A DNA stretch of 64,000 nt, taken from the NCBI GenBank assembly GCA_026003495.1, contig BPHK01000001.1, positions 496,001 to 560,000 on the forward strand, read 5' to 3'. Origin of the DNA: Candidatus Kapaibacterium sp. (GTDB taxonomy: Bacteria > Bacteroidota > Ignavibacteria > Kapaibacteriales > NICIL-2). The number at the start of each line of letters is the position of its first letter. Position 1 is the first letter of the stretch. Shown here piece by piece: positions 27,309 to 36,452 of the stretch. Made by a program: the position numbers and the translations under genes. The notes under the pieces were generated by a model that was not told where the DNA came from, ran no database searches, and worked only from the letters and a program-made list of their open reading frames with translations.

Positions 27309-28219
27309 ATCACGCAGACATTGCACGGCAACAGTATCGCAGTGGGTTTATCCTTGTTCTGCCGTGGGTTATTACCGTTGTGGCGTTCTGGCTGTATCCG
27401 ATTGCATCGGCGTTTCTTTTGAGCTTGAGCGATTATTCCACGTTGACCGGAGAGCAGCGATGGGTCGGGCTTGCCAATTTCCGTGCACTTGCGCACGACC
27501 CACTCTTCTGGAAGGCGCTCTCGAACACGCTCGTGTTCACGCTCGGGACAGTGCCTGTGACGACGGTGCTCGCACTTGTGCTCGCGCTGCTCTTTGATCG
27601 AATAGCTGAACGCCGCATCGGGTCGGTTCTCCGTGCAATGTACTTTCTCCCAACGGTGACGTCGCTTGTCGTCGTTGCGCTGGTGTTCAGCAACCTCTAC
27701 GCACGTGATGGCTACCTGAACATTGTACTTGGATGGTTGGGGTTGCCGTATCCTGAGCGTGGGTGGTTGCTTGAGCCGACAACGGCGCTTCCGGCAATCA
27801 TGGCGATGGATGTGTGGATGGCAACAGGCTACTACATGGTCATTGTCCTTGCTGGACTGCAGACGATACCGCGCCAGCTCTACGAGGCGGCAGCGCTCAG
27901 CGGAGCAAGTTCGTGGCAGCAGCTGCGGTGGATTACACTGCCACTACTACGGCCAACGTTGACGTTCGTCATCGTGATGAACACGATCAAGTCTTTCCAA
28001 GTGTTCGTGGAGGTGTACGTGATGACGCGTGGCGGGCCGCTCGAGGGAACAACGACGACGCTCGTCTACGAGCTCTACCGCAACGCGCTCGAACGGAGCG
28101 ATGGGATGGGATATGCTGCAGCAATCGCGGTCGTGGTCGTCGTTCTGATTGCGGGTGCATCCTGGTTGCAGGTGCGCTTTCTCCGTCAGGGGCGTCGAAC
28201 AATGAACGTGGCGGTGTGA
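27305..28219 (+). CDS. MalF/UgpA-type sugar ABC transporter permease (lone)
   Basis: 304 aa with six membrane helices. The first, FILVLPWVITVVAFWLYPIASAFLLSLSDY, and the EAA loop YEAAALSGASSWQQLRWITLPLLRP place it in the MalF/UgpA/LacF family, which pairs with a MalG-type permease, a MalK-type ATPase and a solute-binding lipoprotein to import sugars. None of those partners is adjacent. It lies between a secreted unknown and a STAND-like ATPase, overlapping both. Partners could be encoded elsewhere. Confidence 0.88.
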   Translation: MNHADIARQQYRSGFILVLPWVITVVAFWLYPIASAFLLSLSDYSTLTGEQRWVGLANFRALAHDPLFWKALSNTLVFTLGTVPVTTVLALVLALLFDRIAERRIGSVLRAMYFLPTVTSLVVVALVFSNLYARDGYLNIVLGWLGLPYPERGWLLEPTTALPAIMAMDVWMATGYYMVIVLAGLQTIPRQLYEAAALSGASSWQQLRWITLPLLRPTLTFVIVMNTIKSFQVFVEVYVMTRGGPLEGTTTTLVYELYRNALERSDGMGYAAAIAVVVVVLIAGASWLQVRFLRQGRRTMNVAV

Positions 28220-30159
28220 TGGAACGGGTGCTAACGTCGAATCGTGCTGCACTGGTGGAGCATGTTGTAACTGCAGTGCAGAGAGCACTGGCGCAGCGGC
28301 GGATTCAGCTTGTTGCGCTTGCTGGGGAAAGTGGATATGGAAAGACGACCCTACTTGAGTGCTGCCGTGCCAGGCTTGCCACTGCCGCGCGCACAGCGCT
28401 TGTCGAATGCCCTGCGCCAATTGGGCAACAATCAGTTCCGCTAGTGCAGCCTCTCTATCCGTTCCTCAAAGGAATCGAGCTGCTCCTGGCCAATCCGCAG
28501 GAGAAAGCCAAACGGCGCTTGATCATGAACATCGGGCTTTCAGTGCTGGGGATGATTCCGCTGGTCGGCTCAATTTTCGATGTGACCAAGGAAGTACTGC
28601 GCGATATGCGCGAGTACCGACGCGAAGCAGGGCAGCAGCCAGCAACCCAGACCGAACAAATCGCTTATGCGCTCGAAGAGCTTGCAGCAGAATCCCCGCT
28701 TGTCCTCCTTGTTGATGATGCGCAGTGGCTCGACGCAGCATCAGTTGAGCTGCTTGAGCAACTTTTCCAGACGAACCGCAGTGTTCCGCTTGCAATTGTG
28801 TTCGCATATGAGCCATCGGTCACACAAGCCCAAAACCCTGCACTCGAAGGTTTCCTGGCTGCTGCCAGTAGTGACAAGATCGTGCAAGTCGAAGTGCCGC
28901 TCCTTTCACGCGGCGAACTTTGTCAGCTTGCACAGTTGCATCTGGAGCACTACCGCCCTGATACGCCCTTCGATGAATGGTTGCTCCAGCAGACGGGGGG
29001 TGTTCCTGCTGTGGCGGTCGCATACTTGCAGTACTTCCGTCAGCACTCGCCATTCAAAGCTGATGGTAGCCTCGATCTTTCCGTGCTCCGAACGGACTAC
29101 CGGCCCGCATCGCTCTATGCCATGCTCGAAGAGACACTCAGTGGACTCGACGAGGAAACGAAGCTGGTGCTGGCCCTTTGCGCTGCCGAAGGGATGACGT
29201 TCACGGTGTTCGTCGTTGCGCAACTTCTCCAGCGCGATCCGATCGGGACGGTGCGCTTGTTACGCTCGCTCCAACAGCGGAGCGGTGTCATTCGCAGTCT
29301 CGGGATGCGCCGGCTCTATGGAGTAGAGACGACCGCCTATACCTTCACGCATGCGGGGTACTACCGCTACTTTGTCGAGTACCTCGAGCACGAGGAGCGT
29401 GTCGAAGTGCATTCGCGGATTGCAGCAATTCTCCAGGAGAGGATGCGCTCAGCAGCAGATGACGCGCTCGCAGAGCAACTTGCACCGATTGTAGCGGCGC
29501 ACTTGGTGGAGGCGGGCAACACCGTTGCCGCCGAACAGGTCTTCGAACAGCTCTACCGCACCGCACTCGAAACTGGACATTCGCTCGTTGCTGCATTTGC
29601 GCAGAAGAACATCGGGGAGAACGAACACACGGACTCTCTGCTCAGTGCCGAAAGTAGGAAGGACTTTTTCGAAGAGCTCGGCGCGGTCGTCGCGTTGTGG
29701 TATGCTGGAAACCTTGAGGATGCTCGCCGTGCTGCAGAGCAGCTTGTGCTCGATGGACGCTCGCCGCTAGAGCGTCTGCTCGGCGAGTTAGTGCGGATTC
29801 GGATAGCGCTCGATCTTGGCGAGACCCAGCACGCGCGAACGCAGCTTGCTGCTCTTGCAGCAGAGGAAGGTGCTGCTATCGGCCAGGTCCCTGAACTTGC
29901 ATCTCTTGTCGCAGCGATGCGCACCGTTGCAGACTGTGTGGATGGACGCATTGCCCATGCCTGGGAGCATGCAGTGGAATCTGCGCTGCACGCTCGCCAG
30001 GCTTCCGTGCACGTCCAGTGCGTTGCGCTTGCCAATATCGCGCTCATCCTCGGTCGCGTTGGTCATCCGCAGCAGAGAATCGCACTTGAGACTGCAGAGC
30101 GGTTGAGCGCTGCACTTAGTTTCAGCGCGATCGCTGCCGACCTTCGACTGCAGCACTGA
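28219..30159 (+). CDS. STAND/AAA_16-type P-loop ATPase with helical-repeat C-terminus
   Basis: 646 aa from ATG 28219, which shares a base with the permease stop. A much longer frame exists but overlaps the permease, so it is not used. The N-terminal P-loop domain has Walker A GESGYGKTTLL (about residues 35-45) and Walker B LVLLVDDAQWLD (about 160-171), the AAA_16/STAND pattern seen in MalT/AfsR- and adenylate-cyclase-linked regulators. Residues about 80-120 contain a hydrophobic stretch (LIMNIGLSVLGMIPLVGSIFDV). From about 400 on, Ala/Leu-rich helical pairs suggest TPR-like repeats. No DNA-binding or cyclase domain is visible. It is not an ABC ATPase: no LSGGQ signature. Confidence 0.75.
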   Translation: MERVLTSNRAALVEHVVTAVQRALAQRRIQLVALAGESGYGKTTLLECCRARLATAARTALVECPAPIGQQSVPLVQPLYPFLKGIELLLANPQEKAKRRLIMNIGLSVLGMIPLVGSIFDVTKEVLRDMREYRREAGQQPATQTEQIAYALEELAAESPLVLLVDDAQWLDAASVELLEQLFQTNRSVPLAIVFAYEPSVTQAQNPALEGFLAAASSDKIVQVEVPLLSRGELCQLAQLHLEHYRPDTPFDEWLLQQTGGVPAVAVAYLQYFRQHSPFKADGSLDLSVLRTDYRPASLYAMLEETLSGLDEETKLVLALCAAEGMTFTVFVVAQLLQRDPIGTVRLLRSLQQRSGVIRSLGMRRLYGVETTAYTFTHAGYYRYFVEYLEHEERVEVHSRIAAILQERMRSAADDALAEQLAPIVAAHLVEAGNTVAAEQVFEQLYRTALETGHSLVAAFAQKNIGENEHTDSLLSAESRKDFFEELGAVVALWYAGNLEDARRAAEQLVLDGRSPLERLLGELVRIRIALDLGETQHARTQLAALAAEEGAAIGQVPELASLVAAMRTVADCVDGRIAHAWEHAVESALHARQASVHVQCVALANIALILGRVGHPQQRIALETAERLSAALSFSAIAADLRLQH

Positions 30160-30175
30160 CGCTCTCTGCGAGCAA

Positions 30176-30778
30176 TTAGATGTAGACTTCCTCCCGACCG
30201 CGACCGCTGATGGTGATTTCCTCTTGCTCTTCGAGCCGCTTGACAATTTCGACGATGCGCTGCTGGGCGGCCTCGACGTCCTTGAGCTTGACTGGTCCCA
30301 TCAGTTCAAGTTCTTCCTTGACGACCTTGGCAGCGCGCTCGGACATGTTCTTGAAAATCTTTGCACGGAGCCGTTCATCGGCGCCACGGAGCGCGAGGAC
30401 AAGATCTCGCCGATCGACATCGCGCAGAATGCGCTGAATCCCGCGATCGTCTATCAGGAGAATGTCCTCGAAGAGGAACATCATACGCTTGATGTCCTGC
30501 GCAAGCTGCGGATTGGTTTGCTCGATCTGTTCCATGATTGTTTTTGCAATTGCCGGCGGAGAAAGGTTCAGGATCGAAGCAACGATCTGCGCGCCACCCG
30601 CAGTTGCCAAGTTTTGCGATAGCGTTTGTTCGGCGATCTGGTCAACGACTTGCTCGATCTGTTGAACGATCGTCGGGGAGACTTTGCCGAGCGTTGCAAT
30701 GCGGATGATCACATCAGTGCGAAGGTCATCGGGAAAGCGCTCGAGGACTTCGGCGCTCTGGTTTGTTGGAAGGTGCGA
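30176..30778 (-). pseudogene. fliG: fliG 3' fragment (flagellar motor switch protein, truncated)
   Basis: Encodes about the last 200 residues of FliG. Readable homology starts at SHLPTNQSAEVLERFPDDLR, continues through IIRIATLGKVSP and ASILNLSPP, and ends with the torque-helix region FEDILLIDDRGIQRILRDVD and KIFKNMSERAAK. The N-terminal domain and the EHPQ segment are missing: upstream of 30778 the frame loses homology and meets a stop near 30840. The only start is GTG 30712, giving 178 aa. No flagellar genes adjoin it. It is probably a decayed gene; a rearranged partial copy is the alternative. Confidence 0.85.
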
Positions 30779-30976
30779 CCGCCGTGATGTTATTGTGGTG
30801 TACCTTATAATTGCCCCTTGGAGTCCATTGAAGTATCTCTACGTCAGACGCGCTACTATACGGAATCAGATTTGATTTTACACCATCTTGCGCGTTTCTC
30901 TATCCACGTTTGACAAGTGATTCGCCAGCAAAAAGCCCCTTCGGCTCATGGGTTGCTTCATCTTCACGTTTCGGGC
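30779..30976. other. Gene-free junction upstream of the fliG fragment
   Basis: About 200 bases, noticeably AT-richer than the surroundings, with no recognisable product. This is where the missing fliG 5' half would have continued, so it contains a deletion or rearrangement breakpoint. Confidence 0.5.
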
Positions 30977-31642
30977 TTACCTCGTTAGTATCAGGCATAC
31001 CAAAGCTAATATGCTTGTCACTTTTGGGGTTACCACGTGGGGCAAGTCTACATCGCAGGAGCTCTTCCTCAAATTGGACTTGTATCGCCGGCGGTGTTGG
31101 AGAAGCAGTGTCGCCAGTATCAAACCGATGATGCTCGATGCAAGTGCAACGGCAATCCACAAGCGAATTGGAAATGCTGGTGCTTCAGTGCTGGCTGTAG
31201 TGTCTGGTGCTGATGGAGGTGGTGATTGCTCATCGCCGAGGGCAAGAGTCCGTCCAACGCGAAAGCGAAGGAGAACAGGCGCAGCACTGTTGCCCGGTGC
31301 AAGTTGCGCTTGGATGCGGAGCGTGTAGTCTCCCTTGGGGAGCCCTTTGTATTCGATCGTGGGCGTAGTTTGCAGGCGCTGTTGCGTAACGTCGCCGCGA
31401 CTTAGCTCGGTTAGGTAGCTTGCCGCGTCTATCGTGTCGCCTGTTGTCGTCCGCACAGCGGCGATCCACTGGATGTAGTCTTCCGGACGAATTTCGATTC
31501 CCGCTTTCCATGCACCGTCTGAGATACTCCGACCATTGACTATCGCGGTGCGGATGATGGTGATGTAGTCCTGTGCGTGTGCAACCGATGGGAGCATCGC
31601 AACAGTTAGCGCAATGGCTCGAATGCGCACAGAGGGCTTCAT
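30977..31642 (-). CDS. Membrane-anchored secreted protein, unknown
   Basis: 221 aa from ATG 31642. A signal peptide (MKPSVRIRAIALTVAMLPSVAHAQ) is followed by a beta-rich domain with YKGLPKGDYTLRIQAQLAPG, a Pro/Thr/Ser linker and one C-terminal membrane helix (LWIAVALASSIIGLILATLLL) with a basic RRRYK stop-transfer. No family is recognised. Its start overlaps the upstream stop (ATGA), so it is the third gene of the operon starting at 32971. Confidence 0.55.
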   Translation of the reverse strand: MKPSVRIRAIALTVAMLPSVAHAQDYITIIRTAIVNGRSISDGAWKAGIEIRPEDYIQWIAAVRTTTGDTIDAASYLTELSRGDVTQQRLQTTPTIEYKGLPKGDYTLRIQAQLAPGNSAAPVLLRFRVGRTLALGDEQSPPPSAPDTTASTEAPAFPIRLWIAVALASSIIGLILATLLLQHRRRYKSNLRKSSCDVDLPHVVTPKVTSILALVCLILTR

Positions 31643-32100
31643 TCGATCTCCAAACAATGGTGACGATAGCGATGCGCCTGGTATCGCGTGCGCCACTGCG
31701 CTGCACGCAGGAACCGTTCCCAGAGCAATGCCAGCTCTGGAAGTGTACGAGCGTGGGTTGTGGGAATGCCGTGAGTTCGGCACCAGGCAACAAGATTGCT
31801 CGGCACAAACACTGCATCGGCACAGAGACAAAGGCACGCCAGTGCAGGCTGCACGATCACTGCTGCGATGAATGCGCGATCGGGTACTGCGGCAAGTACG
31901 GCATCGCGAATGCACGCTTCCTCTTGGCAAATGCACGATTGGCTCTTTGTGGTGGCGGACAGCCGAGGCACTGCGTGTGCACCGATGTCACTCGAGGATG
32001 GTGTTACGATCCATCGCTGCCAGGAAGGTGGCAGCGGACGCAGAAACGCATTGAGTCTGGCACCGAGCGATTCATCGAGCAGTGCGACAGAGGGACGCAT
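31639..32100 (-). CDS. Cys-containing protein of unknown function
   Basis: 153 aa from ATG 32100, four bases after the preceding stop at 32105. It contains a Cys cluster (SCICQEEACIRDAVLAAV and ALACLCLCADAVF) and a C-terminal His/Arg-rich end. I do not recognise it. Tight spacing on both sides supports it as a real operon member. It could act on or be matured with the membrane protein encoded next. Confidence 0.45.
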   Translation of the reverse strand: MRPSVALLDESLGARLNAFLRPLPPSWQRWIVTPSSSDIGAHAVPRLSATTKSQSCICQEEACIRDAVLAAVPDRAFIAAVIVQPALACLCLCADAVFVPSNLVAWCRTHGIPTTHARTLPELALLWERFLRAAQWRTRYQAHRYRHHCLEIE

Positions 32101-32104
32101 AGGG

Positions 32105-32971
32105 CTAGTGGGTACCTTCCGAGTATTCGAAAAAACCTTTGCCGCTCTGTTTGCCATTCCAACCAGCGCGGACATACTGCCGCAGCAGCGGGCATGCACG
32201 GTAGCGAGGTTCTTGGTATTCGTCGAAGAGTGCATCGAGGATGTGCAGGGTGCAATCGAGCCCAAGCATGTCCGCCCATTCGAGCAAACCATGCGGGTAG
32301 TTGACGCCAAGCTTTACGGCGCGATCAATGTCTTCGGGCGTTGCGATCTGTTCCATCGCAGCAAATGCTGCTTCGTTGATCAGCGTTGCCAAGATACGCG
32401 GGATGACAAGCCCAACGCGATCTTCAACCAGTTCGGTTTCGATTCTCAGCTGGGCAAAGATGCTGCGTGCGCGAGCAGTTGCCTCCTGGGAGGTTTGAAG
32501 TGCTGGAGCAAGTTCAATCCTGCCCAGCGATGTCCAGCCAGGCATGCCGTTGAATCCAACAAGGGATGAAGCTGTGCCCACGAGTGCAGCAAGCTCCGTT
32601 GCGGTACACGTCAGCGTCGAACTGAGAATGAGAGCGTTCGGGAAGAGCTCGTGCACAACCTGGAGCACCGGTGTCCGGTGCTGGGCCCTCAGCAGCGAGA
32701 GATCTAAAATCACCGTGGGCTGCTCGGCATCGTCGATTTCACCAGGAGAGGTGACGATGCGTTGTAGGTGTGGGTGCAGAAGGCGATTGTTGCGCAACAG
32801 CGGCAGTGCAGGAGCTGATCGAAGGAGAAATGCGCTGGAGCCATCCGGCGTTGCGTCCCAATCGAGAATGCGAAACTCTGCATGGTTGCGAGCGAGGAAG
32901 TCTGCCGTTTCCGCAACGATGTGCGGCGCACCGAGAAGCAGGAATCGTTCGATGGTCGTTGGTTGTGACAT
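32105..32971 (-). CDS. 3-hydroxyacyl-CoA dehydrogenase-like protein with atypical NAD-binding half
   Basis: 288 aa from ATG 32971 (a start at 33058 is possible). The C-terminal 100 residues are a typical 3HCDH domain: NEAAFAAMEQIATPEDIDRA, LGVNYPHGLLEWADMLGLD, CPLLRQYVRAGWNGKQSG and KGFFEY. The N-terminal half should be a Rossmann fold with GxGxMG, but here reads FLLLGAPHIVAETADFL, and the catalytic Ser/His region is not readable. It may be a non-redox homologue or have altered cofactor use. It heads an operon with two unknown genes. Confidence 0.7.
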   Translation of the reverse strand: MSQPTTIERFLLLGAPHIVAETADFLARNHAEFRILDWDATPDGSSAFLLRSAPALPLLRNNRLLHPHLQRIVTSPGEIDDAEQPTVILDLSLLRAQHRTPVLQVVHELFPNALILSSTLTCTATELAALVGTASSLVGFNGMPGWTSLGRIELAPALQTSQEATARARSIFAQLRIETELVEDRVGLVIPRILATLINEAAFAAMEQIATPEDIDRAVKLGVNYPHGLLEWADMLGLDCTLHILDALFDEYQEPRYRACPLLRQYVRAGWNGKQSGKGFFEYSEGTH

Positions 32972-33083
32972 TTTCCGTAGTGCATTGCCAGCGTAAGTGC
33001 GCTCGTGCGAAAATAGTGCCGGGTCCTGTGTAGCAACAGAAACTGCATCGGCAACCATTGCAACGGACTACTCCCATTGACAC

Positions 33084-33113
33084 AGAAGGCTCTCGCGACG
33101 GCGAGAGCCTTCT
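33084..33113 (-). terminator. Perfect 13-bp hairpin after the H1-like gene
   Basis: The arms AGAAGGCTCTCGC and GCGAGAGCCTTCT pair perfectly around a 4-nt loop, 25 bases past the stop of the H1-like gene. There is no T-tract on either strand, so it may be a terminator or an mRNA-stabilising or processing element. Confidence 0.6.
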
Positions 33114-33137
33114 GGAAGAAGAGAGCCAGCAACTGAA

Positions 33138-33341
33138 CTACTTCGCAGCTTTCTTTGCTGGCGCTGCTTTCTTTGCTGGCGCTGCTTTCTTTGCTGGCGC
33201 TGCTTTCTTTGCAGCCGCCTTCTTGGCGGGCGCCTTCTTGGCTGGTGCAGCTTTCTTCGCTGCAGCTTTCTTCGCAGGCGCCTTCTTCGCAGCCGCCTTC
33301 TTGGCTGGCTTCTTCGCAGCCGCTTTCTTGGCAGTTGCCAT
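33138..33341 (-). CDS. Histone H1-like Lys/Ala-rich DNA-binding protein
   Basis: 67 aa composed almost wholly of Lys, Ala and Pro in repeats such as KKAAPAK, beginning MATAKKAAAKKPAKK. This resembles the C-terminal tails of histone H1 and bacterial H1-like proteins (AlgP, Hc2 types), which bind DNA non-specifically and compact the chromosome. AGAGGT lies before the ATG, and a strong Bacteroidota promoter match is upstream. The DNA holds perfect 18-bp tandem units (33148-33201), so length may vary between strains. Confidence 0.85.
   Translation of the reverse strand: MATAKKAAAKKPAKKAAAKKAPAKKAAAKKAAPAKKAPAKKAAAKKAAPAKKAAPAKKAAPAKKAAK
33148..33201 (-). repeat. Three perfect 18-bp tandem repeats inside the H1-like gene
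   Basis: Three identical copies of an 18-bp unit at 33148-33165, 33166-33183 and 33184-33201, each encoding a six-residue KAAPAK-type block. A partly matching unit follows. Confidence 0.9.
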
Positions 33342-33383
33342 AGCGACCTCTTTGTACTAAAGTGGTACAAACAAAATGCACTG

Positions 33384-33414
33384 CAATACTACAAAACCAA
33401 AAGTGATTTTGCAA
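33384..33414 (-). promoter_or_regulatory. Promoter of the H1-like gene (TTG-N20-TAGTATTG)
   Basis: On the minus strand TTG (33414-33412), a 20-nt spacer, then TAGTATTG (33391-33384), seven of eight matches to TAnnTTTG. The spacing fits the Bacteroidota -33/-7 promoter. The ATG at 33341 leaves a leader of about 35-40 nt. Confidence 0.6.
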
Positions 33415-33557
33415 GAGAATTTTTTCATGCAACGAAAAATCTTCGCAGTCGGAGAGCGTATGCGAAAGCATTCTCAACGACACATGCTCTGAAAGCCGCA
33501 TCAGAGTGTGCATTGGAGGCGATGCACTCTTTCGATGCAAGACATCGCATGCGGTGC

Positions 33558-35099
33558 TTAGAGTGGAATGTTGCCGTGCTTCTTCGGTGGGTTCGTGTCG
33601 CGTTTGCTCGAAAGTCGCTCGAGTGCGCGGATGAGTCGTTCCCGTGTTTGGCTTGGGAGAATGACATCGTCAACATATCCGCGCTCTGCAGCGCGGTAGG
33701 GATGCGCAAACTGTTCGGTGTATTCCTGTTCGAGTTGGCGTGCGCGTTCCTCTTTGTTTTCTGCGCGTTCGAGCTCTTTGCGGAAGAGAATCTCGACAGC
33801 GCCCTTTGCACCCATGACGGCGATTTCAGCTGTTACCCACGCGATGTTGTAGTCGCCGCGGATATGCTTGGAGTTCATTACGTCGTATGCACCGCCGTAT
33901 GCTTTCCGCGTGATGACGGTGAGTTTGGGGACTGTTGCTTCGCAGAACGCGTAGAGCAGCTTCGCACCATGCCGAATGATGCCGTTCCACTCTTGATCAG
34001 TGCCGGGTAAGAAGCCTGGAACGTCAACGAGCACGATGAGTGGGATGTTGAAACAATCGCAGAAGCGAACAAAACGCGCAGCTTTCACAGAGCTGTTGAT
34101 GTCGAGCACTCCTGCAAGGGCATTCGGTTGGTTGGCGACAATCCCGACAGGCTGGCCGTTGAGCGTTGCAAAGCCGACGATGATGTTTGGCGCGTAGTCG
34201 GCGTGCACCTCGAAAAAGTCGCCTTCGTCCACAATTTCCTCGATGACCTGCTTCATGTCGTAAGGCTGCGTAGGGTCAGCAGGAATGATTCGATCAAGCC
34301 GTGGACACAGCCGGTCGGGGATGTCGAGCGTTGGCAGGCGCGGAGGCGACGCACTATTTGACGATGGCAGAAACCCTAGAAGCTTTCGCACTGCAAGGAG
34401 CGTTTCGATTTCGTTGTCGAAGACAAAGTGCGCGACACCCGACTTGGTCGCGTGTGTGTCGGCGCCGCCAAGCTCATCGAAGGTGACATCTTCGTGCGTT
34501 ACTGTTTTGACGACGTTCGGTCCGGTGACGAACATGTACGATGTGCCGCGCACCATGAAGATGAAATCGGTGATTGCGGGCGAATAGACTGCACCGCCTG
34601 CGCAGGGTCCCATGATGACCGAGATCTGGGGAATGACGCCACTGGCAAGCGTGTTACGCAAGAAGATGTCCGCATAGCCACCGAGCGAGACGACCCCTTC
34701 CTGAATTCGCGCGCCACCGGAATCATTGATGCCAATGATCGGCGCACCAATCTTAAGCGCAAGGTCCATCACCTTGCAAATCTTTTCCGCGTGTGCCTCG
34801 CTGAGCGAGCCACCGAAGACAGTGAAGTCTTGCGAAAACACACAGACGGTGCGTCCGCCAATAGTTCCAACGCCAGTGACGACACCATCGCCGAACGGAC
34901 GGTGACGCTCCAGCCCGAAGCCACTGGAGCGATGCCGCACGAACATATCGAACTCTTCGAATGAGCCAGGGTCGAGCAGAACCTCGAGCCGTTCGCGGGC
35001 GGTGAGCTTCCCTTTGCGATGCTGTTCCTCGATTCGCTGAGCTCCGCCACCGAGCATAGCCTGGCGGCGATACTCTTCCAGCTGTGCAAAGCGATCCAT
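33558..35099 (-). CDS. pccB: Acyl-CoA (propionyl-CoA) carboxylase beta subunit
   Basis: 513 aa, full length for a biotin-dependent carboxyltransferase subunit. Motifs include [85 protein letters not shown] and [13 protein letters not shown]. It moves a carboxyl group from carboxybiotin to propionyl- or acetyl-CoA. Propionyl-CoA is favoured by sequence type and by the mutase 5 kb away. The alpha (biotin carboxylase) subunit is not in the window. Confidence 0.9.
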   Translation of the reverse strand: MDRFAQLEEYRRQAMLGGGAQRIEEQHRKGKLTARERLEVLLDPGSFEEFDMFVRHRSSGFGLERHRPFGDGVVTGVGTIGGRTVCVFSQDFTVFGGSLSEAHAEKICKVMDLALKIGAPIIGINDSGGARIQEGVVSLGGYADIFLRNTLASGVIPQISVIMGPCAGGAVYSPAITDFIFMVRGTSYMFVTGPNVVKTVTHEDVTFDELGGADTHATKSGVAHFVFDNEIETLLAVRKLLGFLPSSNSASPPRLPTLDIPDRLCPRLDRIIPADPTQPYDMKQVIEEIVDEGDFFEVHADYAPNIIVGFATLNGQPVGIVANQPNALAGVLDINSSVKAARFVRFCDCFNIPLIVLVDVPGFLPGTDQEWNGIIRHGAKLLYAFCEATVPKLTVITRKAYGGAYDVMNSKHIRGDYNIAWVTAEIAVMGAKGAVEILFRKELERAENKEERARQLEQEYTEQFAHPYRAAERGYVDDVILPSQTRERLIRALERLSSKRDTNPPKKHGNIPL

Positions 35100-35116
35100 A
35101 GCACTAGGTGCGATTG

Positions 35117-36247
35117 TTAGCGAACCTTGAATGTTGCCATCGTAACGATGGCTAAGATGATGGCGACAATGTAGAACCGCACGACGACTTTCGCTTCATG
35201 CAACCCGCACCGTTCGAAGTGATGATGCAGCGGTGCCATCCGAAAGATCCGCCGCCCCTGGCCGTAACGGCGCTTGGTGTACTTGAAGTACGCAACCTGC
35301 ACGATGACCGACAGGGTCTCGGCGAAGAAGACTCCACCGAGGATCGGCAGGAGGAATTCCTTTTTGATGAGGATGCACAGTCCGCCAATGGCGCCCCCAA
35401 GCGCAAGGGAGCCTGTATCTCCCATGAACACTTGTGCGGGATACGCATTGAACCAGAGAAAACCGAGCGCCGCCCCAACCAATGCGGATGCAAAGATGGT
35501 CAGTTCGTCAGCGCCGCGCAAGTGCATGATGGTCAGGTACTGCGCAAAGACTGCGTTGCCACTGACGTACGCAACAAGTGCCAGCGCAAGCGCTGCGATG
35601 CCGACGGTACCAATCGCAAGTCCATCGAGGCCATCGGTGAGATTGACGGCATTCGAGGTTGCCGTCAGCACAAACACGACCATCGGGATGTAAAAGACTC
35701 CCCAGTCGAAGTTGATGTGTTTTGCAAATGGGACGGTCGTCAGCGTTTTGACCTGGGCGTAGCTTGCACTGAACCATTCGGGGAAAAAGTAAATCGCCGA
35801 ACCGAGCGCAAGGCCAATTGCGATCTGTCCGATGAGTTTGTAGCGTGCGATCAACCCTTTCGGGAGCTTCCGAACGACCTTGAGGTAGTCATCGAGAAAG
35901 CCAACCGCACCGAGCCAGAGCGTTACTGCAACGATTGCCCACACGAATACGTTGGCGACGCTTGCCCAGAGCACTGTAGGGAGTACCACAGCAAGGAGGA
36001 TGATCAGACCGCCCATCGTTGGGGTGCCGGCTTTCGTTGCATGGTTGCCGGTCGTTGCAAGCTCTTCCTTCGCACGCTCGCCGATCTGCCGTTTGGCAAG
36101 CAACGCAATGATGCGTGGTCCAACCAGGAAACTAATCGCGAGCGCGGTGATCGCTGCTGCCGCGGAACGAAACGTTACGTACCGAAAAACGCCAAAACCA
36201 GGCGGGGCAAAGACGCGATCAATCCAGAGCAGGAGTTCGAAAAGCAT
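35117..36247 (-). CDS. mraY: Phospho-N-acetylmuramoyl-pentapeptide-transferase MraY
   Basis: 376 aa with about ten membrane helices. Diagnostic motifs are [54 protein letters not shown] and APLHHHFE. It transfers phospho-MurNAc-pentapeptide to undecaprenyl phosphate, forming lipid I. It is not within a division/cell-wall cluster here, although murA lies 1.6 kb away on the other strand. Confidence 0.96.
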   Translation of the reverse strand: MLFELLLWIDRVFAPPGFGVFRYVTFRSAAAAITALAISFLVGPRIIALLAKRQIGERAKEELATTGNHATKAGTPTMGGLIILLAVVLPTVLWASVANVFVWAIVAVTLWLGAVGFLDDYLKVVRKLPKGLIARYKLIGQIAIGLALGSAIYFFPEWFSASYAQVKTLTTVPFAKHINFDWGVFYIPMVVFVLTATSNAVNLTDGLDGLAIGTVGIAALALALVAYVSGNAVFAQYLTIMHLRGADELTIFASALVGAALGFLWFNAYPAQVFMGDTGSLALGGAIGGLCILIKKEFLLPILGGVFFAETLSVIVQVAYFKYTKRRYGQGRRIFRMAPLHHHFERCGLHEAKVVVRFYIVAIILAIVTMATFKVR

Positions 36248-36388
36248 CGCCAGATACTGTCTCGGTGAATGGGTCAGCTGCTGTGTGCATCGAGGTGCGC
36301 GCGAATATACATGCCGCTTTCTCTCGGAATCCCTGCCCCGCTCGAGGCTGCACGTGCCAGCAGCAGCACAGTTGCACTGCGAGTGCTA

Positions 36389-36419
36389 TTGTCGGAACCG
36401 TACAGTGCCGATATGTTTG
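36389..36419 (+). promoter_or_regulatory. Bacteroidota-type promoter (TTG-N20-TATGTTTG)
   Basis: TTG at 36389-36391, a 20-nt spacer and TATGTTTG at 36412-36419, a perfect TAnnTTTG. It lies 33 nt before ATG 36453. Confidence 0.65.
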
Positions 36420-36452
36420 TATGTGACGATGGTCAACGACGGAGGTTCTGCC

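Noticed and set aside
27814-28218. Upstream extension of the STAND ATPase frame
   Set aside because: It overlaps a well-defined permease gene in another frame and encodes no conserved sequence. ATG 28219, overlapping the permease stop, is the natural start.
33155-33343. Leu/Ser-rich open frames opposite the H1-like gene
   Set aside because: These are the expected antisense readings of Lys/Ala repeats and would not make a plausible protein.
35198-36268. Long plus-strand open frame (356 codons) opposite mraY
   Set aside because: Its translation is rich in charged residues without motifs. The opposite strand carries every MraY signature.
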